Assembly (NCBI GenBank): GCA_003455715.1
Contig: DMQJ01000245.1
Location: 1 to 6,319 of the forward strand
DNA from: Acidimicrobiaceae bacterium
GTDB taxonomy: Bacteria; Actinomycetota; Acidimicrobiia; Acidimicrobiales; Ilumatobacteraceae
Length of the DNA stretch: 6,319 nucleotides
Reading direction: 5' to 3'
The translations under genes and the position numbers were made by a program. Under the pieces are notes generated by a model that saw only the letters and a program-made list of their open reading frames with translations, made no database searches and was not told where the DNA came from. Shown here piece after piece: positions 5,181 through 6,319 of the stretch; the first letter of the stretch is position 1, and every line of letters starts with the position of its first letter.

Positions 5181-5555
5181 TCAGGCCCTGACGGAGCGCG
5201 TCGCCACCACATCGGCGCCGGTGCCCAACACGTCGCCGACGATCACGTCGCCCGCTTGTACGGGTGCACGCACCCGGACACAACGCAGCGCCTCGCACAC
5301 CGCGACGACCTGACCCCGCGGCACCTCGATCGTCGTCTTCACCGGCAACCGCGAGAGACGCTCGCTTTCGAGCGCCACGGTGGTGGTGACAAGGCGCCGA
5401 GGGTCGTTGTACTCCTGGCGGCCGAACGACGTGCCCTTCGTGCACGAGTTGCCACGCACCTCCACCACGTCACCGTCGACCACGTCCACTTCGAGCCGAC
5501 AACCGAGCGGGCATCCGATGCACAGGTAGGAGAACGATTCGGCAGTGGCGCTCAT
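5181..5555 (-). CDS. DUF1667 (COG3862-like) cysteine-motif protein
   Basis: This is a 124-residue protein. The first third carries [13 protein letters not shown] (11-23) and GNSCTKG (35-41), giving cysteines C12, C15, C19 and C38 in a Cx2Cx3C...C pattern that resembles the N-terminal iron-sulfur motif of molybdopterin oxidoreductases. [17 protein letters not shown] (44-60) and a basic middle ([14 protein letters not shown]) are family features; the C-terminal part, [19 protein letters not shown] (101-119), is typical of the end of DUF1667 proteins. The start is the ATG at 5555, which overlaps the stop of the preceding gene by 4 bases (ATGA) and has GGAGGT 9 bases upstream, so the two are translationally coupled. 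In other bacteria this protein goes with an FAD oxidoreductase and a glycerol-3-phosphate dehydrogenase-like protein, probably as a third, electron-carrying subunit. Its exact function is not established; cluster binding is inference from the cysteines. Confidence 0.88.
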   Translation of the reverse strand: MSATAESFSYLCIGCPLGCRLEVDVVDGDVVEVRGNSCTKGTSFGRQEYNDPRRLVTTTVALESERLSRLPVKTTIEVPRGQVVAVCEALRCVRVRAPVQAGDVIVGDVLGTGADVVATRSVRA

Positions 5556-6319
5556 CGATGGGTCACCTCCACCAGCAGTGCGTCGCCGTGGAACTGCTGC
5601 AGCGCAACCGGCCGCAGCCGCAGGTTGACGGTCTCGGCCGGAATCGCGTAGCGCAGACTGCGCTCGTAGACCACGGTTCCGTCGGGCCGACACAGGCGCA
5701 GCGTGCAACGTTCGAAGCGGCGCCGCACCCGTAGGTACACCACATGCTCGCGCTCGGTCGACACCGAGTGCGGCACGCAGTAGGCAACGTTGGCGCCGGG
5801 AAGCAACCGCACGTTGTCGGCGGCCGGAGCGATACCGAGCGCGCTGCGAGCGGCATGCCGGCCAGCCACCGAGGCCTCCTCACTGACGAAGTCGACGAGG
5901 TCGTGAATGTGCACGACGTTGCCGCACGCAAACACCCCGTCGCGAGATGTCTCCATTGCACTCGACACGACGGGACCAGAGGTCATCGGGTCCATCCGCA
6001 CCCGAAGGTGCCGCGTGAGTTCGTTCTCCGGGATGAGGCCGACGGAGATCAGCACGGTGTCGCACGGCACGTCCCACGCCTGCTCAACGATGGGGCGAAG
6101 GTCGGCGCCGACGGGCGCAACGGTCACTCGTTCCACTCGTTCGCGACCGTGGATACCAATCACCGTGGTCGACAGATGGAGCGGAATCTCGAAGTCGTGC
6201 ACGCACTGCACCAGGTTGCGGCTGAGCCCGTTGACATGGGGAAGGAGTTCGAACACGCCGACCACCTCGGCCCCCTCCAGGGTGAGCCGACGCGCCATGA
6301 TCAGCCCGATATCACCCGA
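5552..6319 (-). CDS. FAD/NAD-dependent oxidoreductase, glycerol-3-phosphate dehydrogenase-associated type (5' end outside window)
   Basis: Only the C-terminal 255 residues are present; the frame is open to the window edge, beginning [16 protein letters not shown], the end of an NAD-binding GxGxxG strand and its helix. Then come [10 protein letters not shown] (92-101) and [30 protein letters not shown] (125-153), where the second FAD-binding motif has the GN form and HDLVD typical of the oxidoreductase that accompanies DUF1667. The last ~90 residues ([13 protein letters not shown] onward) form a beta-rich C-terminal domain that I recall in the same subgroup. It would pass electrons between FAD and NAD(H), or to the partner subunits, in the cytoplasm. 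The ATGA overlap with the DUF1667 gene supports a complex. A glycerol-3-phosphate dehydrogenase-like gene is expected upstream, beyond 6319. Substrate and direction of electron flow are not visible here. Confidence 0.88.
   Translation of the reverse strand, partial: SGDIGLIMARRLTLEGAEVVGVFELLPHVNGLSRNLVQCVHDFEIPLHLSTTVIGIHGRERVERVTVAPVGADLRPIVEQAWDVPCDTVLISVGLIPENELTRHLRVRMDPMTSGPVVSSAMETSRDGVFACGNVVHIHDLVDFVSEEASVAGRHAARSALGIAPAADNVRLLPGANVAYCVPHSVSTEREHVVYLRVRRRFERCTLRLCRPDGTVVYERSLRYAIPAETVNLRLRPVALQQFHGDALLVEVTHR
5565..5570 (-). promoter_or_regulatory. Ribosome binding site of the DUF1667 gene (GGAGGT)
   Basis: GGAGGT lies 9 bases before the ATG at 5555, inside the last codons of the oxidoreductase gene. 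It confirms this start over the longer open frame that runs further upstream. Confidence 0.7.

Overview
The window is GC-rich and almost fully coding. It suggests an actinobacterium, perhaps of an Acidimicrobiia-like lineage. That is an inference from the GC content, the start codons that look leaderless, the P450 paired with a small 3Fe-4S-type ferredoxin, and the general look of the proteins; there is no rRNA or other marker gene to settle it.

Layout. On the far left, bases 1-50 contain no A or T and look like a contig-end artefact. They run into the 3' part of a leftward gene (start near 967) for a polysaccharide deacetylase-like protein with an extra C-terminal module. Back to back with it, from 1010, is a complete PfkB-family sugar kinase reading right. 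The short gap between the two carries a -10-like hexamer for each direction. The kinase converges, with only 12 bases between the stop codons, on a leftward gene set that fills 1934-5132. In transcription order this set is a TetR-family regulator, a small ferredoxin with a CxxHxxC...CP cluster motif, a cytochrome P450, and a 2-oxoglutarate/Fe(II) oxygenase that resembles trimethyllysine dioxygenase. Upstream of it, in the same direction, is the end of another operon: the C-terminal part of an FAD/NAD-dependent oxidoreductase overlapping by 4 bases with a DUF1667 (COG3862-like) cysteine-motif protein. This pair is usually found with a glycerol-3-phosphate dehydrogenase.

How it fits together. 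The tetR-ferredoxin-P450-oxygenase set has gaps of only 6 to 18 bases, so it is very probably one operon. A perfect inverted repeat (14-bp arms, 5-bp spacer, 5146-5178) lies just upstream of tetR and covers a good sigma-70-like promoter (TGGACA, 17 bp, TACGAT). This points to autorepression of the whole set by the TetR protein, released by an unknown ligand. The ferredoxin is the likely electron donor of the P450; no ferredoxin reductase is present here. The oxygenase keeps the iron ligands, the spacing to the 2-oxoglutarate-binding arginines and most of the quaternary-ammonium pocket of trimethyllysine dioxygenase. The operon may therefore oxidise a quaternary-ammonium or related small molecule, but the substrate cannot be read from the sequence.

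Start signals split into two groups. Genes inside operons (ferredoxin, P450, DUF1667) have Shine-Dalgarno sequences. The genes at 967, 1010, 3034 and 5132 lack a clear one and instead have a TANNNT hexamer 6-8 bases before the start codon, as expected for leaderless or near-leaderless mRNAs.
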